A stretch of DNA of 59,449 bases from the NCBI GenBank assembly GCA_002733605.1, contig NVWK01000008.1, forward strand, positions 1 through 59,449, in the 5' to 3' direction. The first letter of the stretch is position 1, and each line of letters starts with the position of its first letter. Both the position numbers and the translations under genes were made by a program. Positions 34,166-42,781 of this stretch are shown here, one piece after another. The notes under the pieces are model-generated. The model did not search any database. It was not told the origin of the DNA and saw only the letters and a list, made by a program, of their open reading frames with translations. Source of the stretch: Robiginitomaculum sp. (GTDB lineage: Bacteria; Pseudomonadota; Alphaproteobacteria; Caulobacterales; Maricaulaceae).

Positions 34166-34718
34166 AAACTTGCCGAGTTGGGAATTCGCATATCTGATCC
34201 CACAATTCGCCCCATTCACAACAAATCACCGAGTCTCTACACGGATGATCCAAGAGGAATTGACGTCCGATCTTAGTGATTACGATCGATGGAACTCTGC
34301 ATCTCCACAGCCTCTTTAGGATGACTCGCTGCTTGCCGGACAATCCGTTATGCCCGACCTTCAATTCTATCCATCCTTGGAACTTAGGATGCCCGACCCA
34401 TAGATCTGGCCATCCTGGCTCTTGCATCATGTGACCGTGACAATTGAAGACCTGAGCACCGCGATCCCTCATCCCTTTGATGAGAGCGTTTTGAAACCCC
34501 GACTCCTTGACCTCTGATCGGTCGGAGCTGCGAGGCTGAGACCACGGAACATGAGCGACATAAGTCTCATTGCGGATCTGATCATACGCCCACTTCACCT
34601 TCTCGAAAGTTTTCTGATCCCCTCCGGGCATATCCGGATGGGTTTCTTTAGACCTCCGACGATACGCTTCCTTGAGCGACTCATCTGGTCGTATACCTAG
34701 GATTTGGCGGGGCAGCAC
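34164..34718 (-). CDS. J-domain fused to VRR-NUC-type nuclease
   Basis: 184 aa from GTG 34718 with AGGAGG upstream. Residues ~3-55 form a J-domain, with helix II ending in the HPD tripeptide (27-29). Residues ~75-170 resemble VRR-NUC/Holliday-type PD-(D/E)xK nucleases: GWPDLWVG with D105, then WIELK with E118 and K120, and Q130 in the next helix. J-domains recruit host DnaK. The nuclease could process replication or recombination intermediates. The fusion is unusual; fold assignments are by motif only. Confidence 0.78.
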   Translation of the reverse strand: MLPRQILGIRPDESLKEAYRRRSKETHPDMPGGDQKTFEKVKWAYDQIRNETYVAHVPWSQPRSSDRSEVKESGFQNALIKGMRDRGAQVFNCHGHMMQEPGWPDLWVGHPKFQGWIELKVGHNGLSGKQRVILKRLWRCRVPSIVITKIGRQFLLDHPCRDSVICCEWGELWDQICEFPTRQV

Positions 34719-34867
34719 GCGACCTCCTCATGTGAGTCATGACCGGGACAGCTGTCCCAAGTATGATAGACCTTTGCCGCCATCCGCTCGAGCTTCACCG
34801 TGAGGGCGACCGAACAGAGACAGAGACAGAGAACGATTCCAAACATTACTTTGTATCTACGACGCAT
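34697..34867 (-). CDS. small membrane-anchored or exported protein, 56 aa
   Basis: ATG 34867 has GGAG seven bases upstream. Basic start (MRRRYK), hydrophobic Cys-rich core (FGIVLCLCLCSVALTV) and a polar C terminus with three further Cys. It overlaps the J-domain nuclease start by 22 bases. It looks like a signal-anchor protein; function unknown. Confidence 0.6.
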   Translation of the reverse strand: MRRRYKVMFGIVLCLCLCSVALTVKLERMAAKVYHTWDSCPGHDSHEEVACCPAKS

Positions 34868-35036
34868 TGCTGAGCTCCATTGCTAAACCGACTACCCAAG
34901 AGATTACGAGACAAACGATACCGGAACAGATGAACCAGAGAGCATCATTGCCCCACGCATACTTCACCATCCCGATGATAATACTGAGACTGCTCAATGA
35001 GAGGCCGAGCACTGGGCCTAATGTTTCTATCTTCAT
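34857..35036 (-). CDS. small two-helix membrane protein, 59 aa
   Basis: Starts by ATGA overlap with the upstream stop and has GGAG 11 bases before. Two hydrophobic stretches (about residues 6-24 and 34-53) with a short polar loop. Function unknown; small early membrane proteins often affect the host envelope. Confidence 0.6.
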   Translation of the reverse strand: MKIETLGPVLGLSLSSLSIIIGMVKYAWGNDALWFICSGIVCLVISWVVGLAMELSNAS

Positions 35037-35422
35037 AGCTTCTTAATCTCCATAATGATGAGAGCAGCGGCGGTGACCATGTCTTCCCGCTCGCCGTCCA
35101 TTTCTGGAAGCGACCCAGCGGCCTCGAGAACTTCAACGCGACTCTGGACTTCGGCAAGGACTGAACCTCGAGGCTCCGTCTCGAAGGGTGAATGAGCTGA
35201 GACATTGAGAGGTGGTTGAGACGTGCCCCATACGGAGAGCCAGATGACGCCGGTGAATGCTGCAATCTCATCTGGTGCCAATTTCCAACACGAGATATTC
35301 GCCGGGACGAAGCCCTCGCCCACAGGGATTCGACATTGATGGACTGGCAGGTCGATGACCGAGTCGTGATTGACGCCACGCCCTAAGACACCTGACTGTT
35401 GAGGGAATTCAATTGGTCGCAT
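35033..35422 (-). CDS. hypothetical protein
   Basis: 129 aa with an AAAGGA site. The C terminus (MVTAAALIIMEIKK) resembles that of the preceding 46-aa protein, suggesting a shared short helical motif. Otherwise unrecognised. Confidence 0.65.
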   Translation of the reverse strand: MRPIEFPQQSGVLGRGVNHDSVIDLPVHQCRIPVGEGFVPANISCWKLAPDEIAAFTGVIWLSVWGTSQPPLNVSAHSPFETEPRGSVLAEVQSRVEVLEAAGSLPEMDGEREDMVTAAALIIMEIKKL

Positions 35423-35549
35423 TGTCCATCCTTTCTACTTCGGCGAGGATGAGTGCCCCTGCCATCAGGAGCTGAGAGCGGCGATCCGCCGTGTCTTTCT
35501 GCTGAGGGTGGTCCCAAGGCCAAACGCCGTCAATGAATCTATCAATCAT
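35409..35549 (-). CDS. small hypothetical protein, 46 aa
   Basis: AGGAG site six bases before ATG; the start overlaps the previous stop and its stop overlaps the next gene. Ends in LLMAGALILAEVERM, similar to the end of the 129-aa neighbour. Function unknown. Confidence 0.6.
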   Translation of the reverse strand: MIDRFIDGVWPWDHPQQKDTADRRSQLLMAGALILAEVERMDNATN

Positions 35550-35799
35550 AGCTCACTCCTAAAAGGATCCCTGCTGACGTTAGAATCTGGAACTCGTCCG
35601 CGTCCCGGGCCAAGATGATACCTTGCTCAAGGAGCCAACTACGGACCCACCAGATGCATCCTGCCTCGGCGAGCTCAGTGTAGTGACACCGGCGTGACTC
35701 ACCTTCCAGGACGAGCTCTGAGTCGCTGCCCCATGAATACCCGTCCGGTAAGATCTCTCCGCCCGACGCATCGTCTAGTTGTTTAATCTTCTCGAGCAC
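35542..35799 (-). CDS. hypothetical protein
   Basis: 85 aa from GTG 35799 (AAGGA upstream). Mixed composition with a WWVRSWLLEQG helix. No motif recognised. Lies downstream of the exonuclease with overlapping ends. Confidence 0.6.
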   Translation of the reverse strand: MLEKIKQLDDASGGEILPDGYSWGSDSELVLEGESRRCHYTELAEAGCIWWVRSWLLEQGIILARDADEFQILTSAGILLGVSYD

Positions 35800-36277
35800 G
35801 GTTCATCCTTTCCTTGAGTGTCTTCGCCTGATTCTCTGCATCACGACCCGCGTGATGGTCGTTCTCTAGGTCTTGCCGGTCGCCGAACCACTTACGAATC
35901 GTGCGGGAGCAGCGGACCTGAGTGTACTTCCACGGGACTTCAACTTCAAACATCCGGAACAGCGACTCCAGTCGCGGGATATCGAAGTGAGCAGGCCCCG
36001 CCCAGATCGTATCGCCGGGCTGGATGACTGACGCGAGTCGCTCGAGAGCAGCCTTGGTGGAGTTGACTCCGCCGCTCGTCATACGCTTCCGACTCCGCCA
36101 CCACGCGACAGTGTGGTCATCGATCGTGCGACCGCGGATGATCTGTTCAGCGATTGACAAGTCAACGCACCCCACGACCGTCTCGTCTTCTTCAGTGGAG
36201 AACAGACACCACCCGATCTGAAAGATGACCGGCTCGGTGCCGACTCCTAGGGTTTCAATATCAATCATCACTTCCAT
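35783..36277 (-). CDS. DEDDh 3'-5' exonuclease (Rv2179c-like)
   Basis: 164 aa. Exo I motif MIDIETLG with D6 and E8, a WW-containing segment, and a C-terminal DHHAGRDAENQ giving the His and Asp of the DEDDh set. Length and motif spacing match the small Rv2179c-like exonuclease family common in phages, acting on RNA or single-stranded DNA ends. Start chosen for its AGAGGA site. Confidence 0.85.
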   Translation of the reverse strand: MEVMIDIETLGVGTEPVIFQIGWCLFSTEEDETVVGCVDLSIAEQIIRGRTIDDHTVAWWRSRKRMTSGGVNSTKAALERLASVIQPGDTIWAGPAHFDIPRLESLFRMFEVEVPWKYTQVRCSRTIRKWFGDRQDLENDHHAGRDAENQAKTLKERMNRARED

Positions 36278-36395
36278 CGTCAGGTCCTCTCATCAAGTCA
36301 TCGAAGTATCGATGAACTGTCCTAATTGAAATACCTATGCCCAGACCAGTGGCGATCATGGACATGCCGATTACCACAAGCACTATCACACTCAT
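36261..36395 (-). CDS. small single-helix membrane protein, 44 aa
   Basis: Starts by ATGA overlap with a 22-codon frame and ends inside the exonuclease start. One hydrophobic helix (residues ~2-25) and a charged Asp-rich tail. Function unknown. Confidence 0.5.
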   Translation of the reverse strand: MSVIVLVVIGMSMIATGLGIGISIRTVHRYFDDLMRGPDDGSDD

Positions 36396-36460
36396 TTGGA
36401 GAACCAATAGAACATCTGTGGATCAGACTGGTCGGGGAAGTCCCTGATTTGAACTCTCAT
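36392..36460 (-). CDS. 22-aa peptide in an ATGA-coupled chain
   Basis: GGAG nine bases before ATG 36460; both ends overlap neighbours by ATGA. Begins MRVQIRDFPDQSD. It may be a genuine micropeptide or only a coupling cistron. Confidence 0.4.
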   Translation of the reverse strand: MRVQIRDFPDQSDPQMFYWFSK

Positions 36461-36645
36461 AATAGTCGCTCCTGATGTGAGATGAATACTCGGCCTGCTT
36501 CAATCAGGCAGGTCATGTCCCCGTTCCCCATTGCCTCAGTCATTACTTCGGGATCTAGCAAGTCCAGCATAGAGCCCAAGCTTGACAAGTCGCAGACAGG
36601 ATCGTCGTCCTGGAACTCCAGAGTTATTTGTACTTTTCGCAGCAT
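36457..36645 (-). CDS. small acidic protein, 62 aa
   Basis: Strong AGGAGG site that lies inside the end of the overlapping upstream gene. Acidic, contains two Cys, no motif. Function unknown. Confidence 0.6.
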   Translation of the reverse strand: MLRKVQITLEFQDDDPVCDLSSLGSMLDLLDPEVMTEAMGNGDMTCLIEAGRVFISHQERLL

Positions 36646-36913
36646 TTCGCCTCCTTATGAATCTAATCATTGGTTTGGGTGCCCAAACATAACGCTCGCC
36701 ATTTGCCATGACGACTCGGTCCACCTTGGACGGGCCAATCATGTTACCGGATCCCTTGAGGGCGGCAATGACTGCCTTGTCAATGAAGTCACCCTTCTTG
36801 AACTTGAGGATCACGCGACCCTCGAACTTGTAATTCGTCTTGATCGCTGGGTGACTCGCCGGTGACACATTCAAAGTGACCTCGTCGCCGAGATTGATAT
36901 CTTCAAATCGCAT
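36536..36913 (-). CDS. hypothetical protein, beta-barrel-like
   Basis: 125 aa; the first ~88 residues lie outside other genes and show a small beta-barrel pattern with repeated basic and hydrophobic strands. The last ~37 residues overlap the next gene in another frame, a long 110-base overlap. Function unknown. Confidence 0.6.
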   Translation of the reverse strand: MRFEDINLGDEVTLNVSPASHPAIKTNYKFEGRVILKFKKGDFIDKAVIAALKGSGNMIGPSKVDRVVMANGERYVWAPKPMIRFIRRRNAAKSTNNSGVPGRRSCLRLVKLGLYAGLARSRSND

Positions 36914-37184
36914 TCTTACACCTCACCATCTTACATGTCGCCCCATCGAAGAGGAATTGACAGTTCACAAATCGGCAGTCCACGAACTTCGTATCGCCGA
37001 CAATGTTGAGGATCATATGTTGAAACTCAACATCCCTATAGAGGCCTTCAAAGTACACCGTACAATGACTACCTCTGAGGATAGTATTCTCCAGCACGGG
37101 CTTCTTACGAAAGAGCGTCCTTCCAAGTATACCCACCCCAATGAGCCAAAGCAAGGAGTAGAAGATTAATTCTGGATAGCTCAT
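36903..37184 (-). CDS. membrane-anchored beta-solenoid-like protein
   Basis: 93 aa with GGAGG site. N-terminal hydrophobic helix (residues ~5-22), then strands spaced about five residues with Phe/Cys/Val ladders (TKFVDCRFVNCQFLF), reminiscent of pentapeptide-type solenoids. Could face the cytoplasm from the inner membrane. Function unknown. Confidence 0.55.
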   Translation of the reverse strand: MSYPELIFYSLLWLIGVGILGRTLFRKKPVLENTILRGSHCTVYFEGLYRDVEFQHMILNIVGDTKFVDCRFVNCQFLFDGATCKMVRCKNAI

Positions 37185-37595
37185 TTAAGCCTCCAGTTCT
37201 TCAATATGGGTCACTAAGACCATCGCGTCGGCGAAGCTCACTGTTGAGCCCTCGCCCATACCCGTGCTCTTGAGAAGCTTCAGGGTCGCAATGATGTCGC
37301 GAGCTCCGGACGGGATGGCTTTGATATTCTGGACGCTCCTATTCGCGTCATTCGCCCGAACAATCTCGCGAATGTCGGCCCGGTTGACATAGACAGAACT
37401 ACCTCGGTGATTACGACCTTGAGCATCCAAGCAGAACTTACCTTCCTCTGCAATCAGTCGGCGGAACCATCCGTCGAGATAGTATTGAGCAGGCCCGTCA
37501 TTGAAGTTGATATGGGGCTGACCCTCCCGCTCATCGATGATGACGGTCATGGGGAAGCATCCTTGGTCATCCCACGCTGTGATTTCATATTTCAT
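37185..37595 (-). CDS. hypothetical protein
   Basis: 136 aa with AGAGGA site. N-terminal beta-like half, helical C-terminal half. No family recognised. Part of the accessory early run of small genes. Confidence 0.65.
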   Translation of the reverse strand: MKYEITAWDDQGCFPMTVIIDEREGQPHINFNDGPAQYYLDGWFRRLIAEEGKFCLDAQGRNHRGSSVYVNRADIREIVRANDANRSVQNIKAIPSGARDIIATLKLLKSTGMGEGSTVSFADAMVLVTHIEELEA

Positions 37596-37843
37596 GGGTT
37601 GTATCCTCTTTCTTTACACTCGCCATTGAATGGCGGGCCAAAGTTGAGATTGTAGGCATCTGGGATGATGTCCTTGACGTCGAACGCTAGAGCCATGTCC
37701 TTCCACTCACCCTCAATCTCAACGTCTAAGTCTGAAATAGGAGCTGAGTCGTCACCCATATTGACTTCATTTAGCCCGTGCGGATTGAACCTATTGACTC
37801 CCTCCCGAACTTCGTCGGGGAACCTCTTATATCGTAATTTCAT
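37592..37843 (-). CDS. hypothetical protein
   Basis: 83 aa, ends overlapping both neighbours by 4 bases. Charged N terminus, aromatic C terminus (AYNLNFGPPFNG). No motif. Confidence 0.6.
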   Translation of the reverse strand: MKLRYKRFPDEVREGVNRFNPHGLNEVNMGDDSAPISDLDVEIEGEWKDMALAFDVKDIIPDAYNLNFGPPFNGECKERGYNP

Positions 37844-38031
37844 CGTTTCCCCACATTCGCTGTCATACCATAGTTATTGCCAAGGAAGTTCTCGACATGA
37901 GTGATACGATCTCCCAACGGCATTGGAATCAAGACACGCCCCGTCTTGTTGCATAGCTCACACCCGAGTCCATTGCATTCCTTGCAATCAATCGTCTTGT
38001 TCTTCGGTAGATTCGTGTACACGCTCGTCAT
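37840..38031 (-). CDS. small zinc-knuckle protein
   Basis: 63 aa with CKECNGLGCELC near the N terminus, a DnaJ-like four-Cys knuckle. The rest is short and polar. It resembles the knuckle protein before the terminase only in the zinc motif. Function unknown. Confidence 0.6.
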   Translation of the reverse strand: MTSVYTNLPKNKTIDCKECNGLGCELCNKTGRVLIPMPLGDRITHVENFLGNNYGMTANVGKR

Positions 38032-38182
38032 CTTGATCTCCTATGGACATACTGAATCCTGTGACAATTAGATACATGGAAGCGATGATCACGAGGAGGA
38101 ACGCCGCATTGCCAAGCCAGCGAAGGATATCCGCGTTTCGCATGTCCTTCTTGAGACTCTTCGATTCTTTACTGGTCCTCAT
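37988..38182 (-). CDS. small membrane protein
   Basis: 64 aa. Basic N terminus, one hydrophobic helix (about residues 22-45), acidic tail (DERVHESTEEQDD). It overlaps the next gene by 44 bases. Topology suggests N-in single pass; function unknown. Confidence 0.6.
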   Translation of the reverse strand: MRTSKESKSLKKDMRNADILRWLGNAAFLLVIIASMYLIVTGFSMSIGDQDDERVHESTEEQDD

Positions 38183-38336
38183 TGAATCCCTTTCTTGTTA
38201 GACTCCATGTGCCCCGGACTCGTTGGACGAAGCCGTCTGTCCGGAGCTGGCAAGCCAAAGAGAACTCTTCCTTAGTCATCGGGCAGTGATACGACTCCGT
38301 TTGGAGCCAGATCTTTTTCAATAGTGCTTGTCTCAT
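38169..38336 (-). CDS. small hypothetical protein, 55 aa
   Basis: Starts at ATG 38336 (AGGAG upstream, ATGA overlap). Begins MRQALLKKIWLQ and ends in a short winged-helix-like pattern (TDGFVQRVRGTWSLT). Could be a tiny DNA-binding protein; low certainty. Confidence 0.55.
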   Translation of the reverse strand: MRQALLKKIWLQTESYHCPMTKEEFSLACQLRTDGFVQRVRGTWSLTRKGFNEDQ

Positions 38337-38590
38337 GGCTTCAACTCCTCTCGCCAAAGTGTTTCCAACCCATGGATGATGTCGTAATGCTTCTTGAACA
38401 GCGAGTCCACGACACATCGTTTCGCCGCCATGACATCCGGGAAGGTCATTGGGTCCGTGATCATGTATTCCGGATGGATAGATGCACAGAGTTCCTTTCC
38501 GTCGCCATACTCTTCGTAGACATATCCAACTATTTCATTTCCGTGCCAGAGATAATGAGTAGTTCCGTCTTTCTCCCATCTAGATTTCAC
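38333..38590 (-). CDS. hypothetical protein
   Basis: 85 aa from GTG 38590, supported by GGAGG eight bases upstream; longer frames would run far into the ribonucleotide reductase gene. No motif. It directly follows the reductase. Confidence 0.55.
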   Translation of the reverse strand: MKSRWEKDGTTHYLWHGNEIVGYVYEEYGDGKELCASIHPEYMITDPMTFPDVMAAKRCVVDSLFKKHYDIIHGLETLWREELKP

Positions 38591-40889
38591 AAGCCCCTCC
38601 TCCACATGCGACCTCTCCACTGAGGTCTGTGTGATCTTCATCTTCACGGAACAGTGACCAGTCCACCTCCGTGTAGTTCTCGCAGAGTGCGATCCACTTC
38701 GCCTCATCCGCAGCTGTGACAACTGCCTCACGCGGAGCGAACGGGAACATCTTGTCCCCCATACGAGGAAGGAAAGCCATTGCCGCGACTCGGTCCCGGT
38801 TTTCCCAGGCTGACTCGATCGCGGCATCCCAATCATCAACGACGATTGTACATGAGACATTGTGAGTCAGTGCTCCGTGTCGAGTCCCCGGCTTGACCCA
38901 ACTCTCATAGAGAGTGTAGATCATATCCATATGATCCGTATCCTTGAGGTCCGGCAAGCAGACCGCATCGTCCGGAGCAGTCACGCAGAATGTGATACAC
39001 CAGTCTCCATTCGGTTTGACCTCGACCATGTGAGGATTCAGCGATTTGAAGTGCTGAGCAGGGTGCTCATTGGGGTTGGCTGTGATGCGTCTGAAGTAGC
39101 GTGGGGCGTGGTGGGGCGTGCTACCACTAGCAACACACCCAAGCACGAGCGGCCCAGTACCACCGGGCTTGACAGTGGACACACGGGCGGCTGAGGCTAT
39201 GCCCAGCTTGGCCGCCCAAGTGGCGTTTACCGTCAGGCACCACAGAGCCACCGCTTCAAGCATGTCAGGGTCCAGACAGAACTCTGGATTGTCCAAGATG
39301 CCCGTGAGTCCGACGCCGAGGAGAGCATCTCGCTTCACAACAGCTTCAGTCACCGGACCGAGGTACGGCATGTCGGTGAGCGTCGCTTGAAGTGTCCCGA
39401 TGATGGTCGCCGCTTCGGCAGCTTCATAGAAGTCTTCGACACTCGTGATGACCGCACCATTGATCTCGCAGAGATTGCAGAATGAGAACCCCGTTCCAGA
39501 GCCATAGACTCCGACGGGGCACAGTTGGTTGTCTGTGAGGTCGGTGATGGGGTCCCGGCGGAACAACTCTTCGCCCTTCCAGAAGTATTCGTCACGATAA
39601 ACCTCCCAGTCATAGTCCAAAGTATCGTCGCCATCGAACGGCATCCACACGGGGTCCATCCCAATCTCGGCACAAGGGTTGATGCCGAAGTTTGGATCAT
39701 CGCCCCAGAAGAATCCTGGGTCACCCCAGTCCTTCGCCAAGCTGATCAAGCGATCGAACTGGTCACGGGTCGTAGTATCCCGCTGACAGAATCCTGAGAT
39801 GTTTGCCATCGCCCGCTGACAGTTCTTCGGCCGCTTGCCGGGGACCCCCTCAGGAGTATAGTTCCCCATCGCCTTGGACGTCATCATTTCGTAGTCATCG
39901 ATACTGAAGATACAGATGCACGATGACCGACGAATCCCGCCCGCTAATACCGCGTCGGCGAGGTGGCATATCGTATCGAAGACTTCAATTGGTCGCAATC
40001 GTCGGCCAGTAGCATTCGATAAGATGCTCCTGATGAGCTCAATCGCTTTCTTGAGAGGGAGGTGGCCTGGAGCTTTGCCCCCTGAAACACGAAGCGGCGA
40101 GCCTTCTGAACGGATTCCAGAGTAGTCGAATTCAATGAGCTCCCCACTGACGTAATGGCATCGGATGAGCTCATTGATAGCGTCCGCCCAACCCTCGATT
40201 GTATCTTCGATGCGATGGTGTCGGACATCGGTGCCAATAGGAACGGTTGGTGGAAGCTGATTGACGTGTTGGAATTGAACCGAGTATCCGACTCCGGCTC
40301 CTGAGAGAAGAACCCAGAATATTTCACCGAATACTCGAAGCCTATTGATATGGGTAAAAGAACAATTGAATGCTCGGACATTGTTGACATCAATCGCTTC
40401 ACCGCCGAATTGCATCGATCGCATGCTTGGGAGAATCTTCTTATTCTGGACTGCCCCGAAAGCTCTTCGAATATCTTTGGTATGAGCAGGGAACCGTCTG
40501 GTGTGCATAGTGCAAGATCGTGCAACGATTTCATGATAGACTTCTCTCCGCCCCAAAGACTGTTGGAACTTGGAATACTTCGCGACTGTGGTGTAATCAC
40601 TGATGGCTGAGGTCGGCATCGAGACGCGAGCCCGATCCCTATCATGGCGATACTGGATATAGGCCCGAGCGACATCATGATACTGAGCATCCATCAGTAC
40701 ATTCTCAACGATAGTTTGTATATGATCTACTGTTGAGTCATGCCCATCTAGTATCTCTTCAATCGAGTTCACTAGTGCTTCACCGTCCCAGACTTCAAGC
40801 CCCGTCTCTACACAAGCGTTATTAATCGCGTTGTGGATCTTACTGACATTGAACTCTTGCCGGCTTCCATCTCGTTTTATAACGTCCAT
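38580..40889 (-). CDS. nrdJ: adenosylcobalamin-dependent (class II) ribonucleotide reductase
   Basis: 769 aa with AGGAG site. N-terminal ATP-cone-like region (residues ~1-90), first active-site Cys in AFNCSF (~176), the radical/acid motif NPCAE at 404-408, a second Cys region, PGG and GSTPHHAP segments of the barrel, and a C-terminal redox pair C762/C767 in ACGGGAC. Size and motifs match monomeric RTPR-type NrdJ. It makes deoxynucleotides from ribonucleotides for phage DNA synthesis and works with or without oxygen if the host supplies cobalamin. Confidence 0.9.
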   Translation of the reverse strand: MDVIKRDGSRQEFNVSKIHNAINNACVETGLEVWDGEALVNSIEEILDGHDSTVDHIQTIVENVLMDAQYHDVARAYIQYRHDRDRARVSMPTSAISDYTTVAKYSKFQQSLGRREVYHEIVARSCTMHTRRFPAHTKDIRRAFGAVQNKKILPSMRSMQFGGEAIDVNNVRAFNCSFTHINRLRVFGEIFWVLLSGAGVGYSVQFQHVNQLPPTVPIGTDVRHHRIEDTIEGWADAINELIRCHYVSGELIEFDYSGIRSEGSPLRVSGGKAPGHLPLKKAIELIRSILSNATGRRLRPIEVFDTICHLADAVLAGGIRRSSCICIFSIDDYEMMTSKAMGNYTPEGVPGKRPKNCQRAMANISGFCQRDTTTRDQFDRLISLAKDWGDPGFFWGDDPNFGINPCAEIGMDPVWMPFDGDDTLDYDWEVYRDEYFWKGEELFRRDPITDLTDNQLCPVGVYGSGTGFSFCNLCEINGAVITSVEDFYEAAEAATIIGTLQATLTDMPYLGPVTEAVVKRDALLGVGLTGILDNPEFCLDPDMLEAVALWCLTVNATWAAKLGIASAARVSTVKPGGTGPLVLGCVASGSTPHHAPRYFRRITANPNEHPAQHFKSLNPHMVEVKPNGDWCITFCVTAPDDAVCLPDLKDTDHMDMIYTLYESWVKPGTRHGALTHNVSCTIVVDDWDAAIESAWENRDRVAAMAFLPRMGDKMFPFAPREAVVTAADEAKWIALCENYTEVDWSLFREDEDHTDLSGEVACGGGACEI

Positions 40890-41539
40890 ACTCTTAACTC
40901 CTGTTCGCCATCAGCGATACATGCGAAATACTTGTCGTTGATGAATGGGTCACGGACTTCACCTTTGTGACGAGCCGGACCCGATGATGTTGGATGATAC
41001 CGAATGTCGGGGCGATAGAAGTCCTCGACCACCCCGAACTTCATTCTCTTGATGTACTCTTCTTCGCCCCACTGACTGTAGTAGTACCAACCATCGTGAT
41101 AGTGACAGTGGCGATACGGGCCGGACCTCCGGATTGTTCGCCCTGTCCCGAACCTATGATACTTCAGGAGACCCCGATTCTTTGCGAACCAAGTGTCTCC
41201 TGGCCCCTTCCTCATGTATGGATGGCCGACGGGTCCTCGCATTGTTGATTGCCATCGCCCGTCTATCAGGTGAGCCAGAAAAGACCGCTGACCCCCACCC
41301 CCTCGCATCGGCCCGTGGTAGACCATGGAGTTGTCATAGACAGCCGGTGAGGATATGTGCCCTTGGCACTCGCTATCCGCCAGTTGGAATTCAACACGCT
41401 CCTCGCCTGTCTCCAAGTCAACTGACTTGATCGACTTCCCATTATGGTGACCATAGTAAAGAAGTGCCCCGTCTATGAAGGGAGTGCAGATTCCTGGTTC
41501 GGTGATTCGTAATAGACACCGCTCTTTGTCAAAGTCCAT
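40877..41539 (-). CDS. hypothetical protein with PQQ/beta-propeller-like repeats
   Basis: 220 aa with an AAAGGA site. It contains short blade-like repeats (SVDLETGEERVEF, then WFAKNRGLLKYHRF) and many His, Tyr and Trp residues. The pattern resembles small beta-propellers or PQQ-type repeats. No signal peptide. Function unknown. Confidence 0.55.
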   Translation of the reverse strand: MDFDKERCLLRITEPGICTPFIDGALLYYGHHNGKSIKSVDLETGEERVEFQLADSECQGHISSPAVYDNSMVYHGPMRGGGGQRSFLAHLIDGRWQSTMRGPVGHPYMRKGPGDTWFAKNRGLLKYHRFGTGRTIRRSGPYRHCHYHDGWYYYSQWGEEEYIKRMKFGVVEDFYRPDIRYHPTSSGPARHKGEVRDPFINDKYFACIADGEQELRVWTL

Positions 41540-42066
41540 CCGTAGATCCTTTCATGTTCCGCTCGGATCTCGTCGTCCCCGAGTAGTTTATCCCAGTGCT
41601 TTTCCCACCCATCCCACTGGCAAAGATGGACGTGTTTCCAACGCTGATTGTAAGCATCGTCTGAAAAGGAAGGGCGATGTTTACGAATGTCCTTGAAGTC
41701 GATCGCTTCGTACTGGATGTGTTCCTGACCAGCATGGTCAATCCATGCAGCCATCGCTTCTTCATAGTTGCGAACCCGATGCTTATAAAGCCGCTCACTT
41801 GTCGCACACAGGCGAGACGAGAATGCATTGTAAGCGGACCGTACTAGGACTACCGTCTTTTCGAACCGATGCTCCCGAACAGGGATGTCTTCAAAGGACA
41901 CGATGACTAGAGGGTTCCCATCACCGATGGTCCGAGTAGGCATTCCCATTCGGACAGGGAATTTCTTATCGTTGTAAAGAAGTCCACCGCCAGCTTCCTT
42001 GAATAGGAAGTCTTGAAAGGCGTGGTTACCCGACCGCCGGACCCCGAACATAGCTATGCTCTGCAT
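41473..42066 (-). CDS. sulfotransferase-like P-loop protein
   Basis: 197 aa with GGAGG site. N-terminal loop FGVRRSGNHAF (about 7-17) resembles the PAPS 5'-phosphosulfate loop, and VVLVRSAYNAFSSR (about 70-85) resembles the 3'-phosphate-binding motif with Arg and Ser. Lies next to two glycosyltransferase genes, so it may sulfate a glycan or modified base. A kinase of the same fold is an alternative. Confidence 0.6.
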   Translation of the reverse strand: MQSIAMFGVRRSGNHAFQDFLFKEAGGGLLYNDKKFPVRMGMPTRTIGDGNPLVIVSFEDIPVREHRFEKTVVLVRSAYNAFSSRLCATSERLYKHRVRNYEEAMAAWIDHAGQEHIQYEAIDFKDIRKHRPSFSDDAYNQRWKHVHLCQWDGWEKHWDKLLGDDEIRAEHERIYGWTLTKSGVYYESPNQESALPS

Positions 42067-42781
42067 CTACCGACCTCCAATCTACTGCCATACGGACGGT
42101 CCCGTTGTCGCGATGAACCCAGTGGCAGAAGGGGACATCGTCCATGAATCGGCGACCCATGGATTCGGCAAGACCGTCTGCTCCGTAGAACTCTTCGTTC
42201 CCACCACCCTCGCTATTCATCGTCGCTGTCCGGAAGAGAGCGTGACGACTCATCACTGACACCTTGCCGGCGAGCACATTCTGCATGACGAACTTCAAGT
42301 CCTGCATGAGCTTCTGGTCAACATCATACGGGACCTTGACAGCATCTGGGAAGATCTTATAGAACACGCTACAACAGCGATTGAACTTCCAATGACGCTG
42401 ATCATGTTTACGGACTGACTGGACATAGCTCGGTCCGGTGATGAAGACATCCTCACTGAACTGATCGCTCTCAAACATGTTGAGGACACGAAGGAAAGAC
42501 GCAGGCTTTATTCCGCCGACCTTGCTCTCTCCGCATGAAGACAGATCATCATCCAGTACCCATGATGGCTCGACCATCTGGTCAAGGATGAACTGACGGG
42601 CGTAAGCAATGCCGCGATCATTCTCTGGCATGACTAGGAGATCGCCCTCGCCTTCATACCTCTTGACATCTTGTGGCTCAATGACTAGAGTGCATTCGAG
42701 ACCCTCGTCATGGAGGTGATCCCACGTCCGCTTCTTCCGTTCGCGGATCGCTCGGCCTTTAGTTGGGATGAAGATCTTCAT
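42026..42781 (-). CDS. TAGT-like glycosyltransferase (GT-A fold)
   Basis: 251 aa from ATG 42781, whose ATGA overlaps the upstream gene. Starts MKIFIPTKGR, has a charged linker, an ARQFIL segment, then the acidic motif WVLDDDLSS with DDD at 77-79. This matches the pattern of TET/JBP-associated glycosyltransferases that act on oxidised or hydroxymethylated bases in phage DNA. Identification is by motif memory, not search; another GT-A family is possible. Confidence 0.62.
   Translation of the reverse strand: MKIFIPTKGRAIRERKKRTWDHLHDEGLECTLVIEPQDVKRYEGEGDLLVMPENDRGIAYARQFILDQMVEPSWVLDDDLSSCGESKVGGIKPASFLRVLNMFESDQFSEDVFITGPSYVQSVRKHDQRHWKFNRCCSVFYKIFPDAVKVPYDVDQKLMQDLKFVMQNVLAGKVSVMSRHALFRTATMNSEGGGNEEFYGADGLAESMGRRFMDDVPFCHWVHRDNGTVRMAVDWRSVDAEHSYVRGPAVG

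Noticed and set aside
38333..38860. 175-aa version of the gene following the ribonucleotide reductase
   Set aside because: The first ~90 residues overlap the reductase gene in another frame; GTG 38590 with GGAGG fits better.
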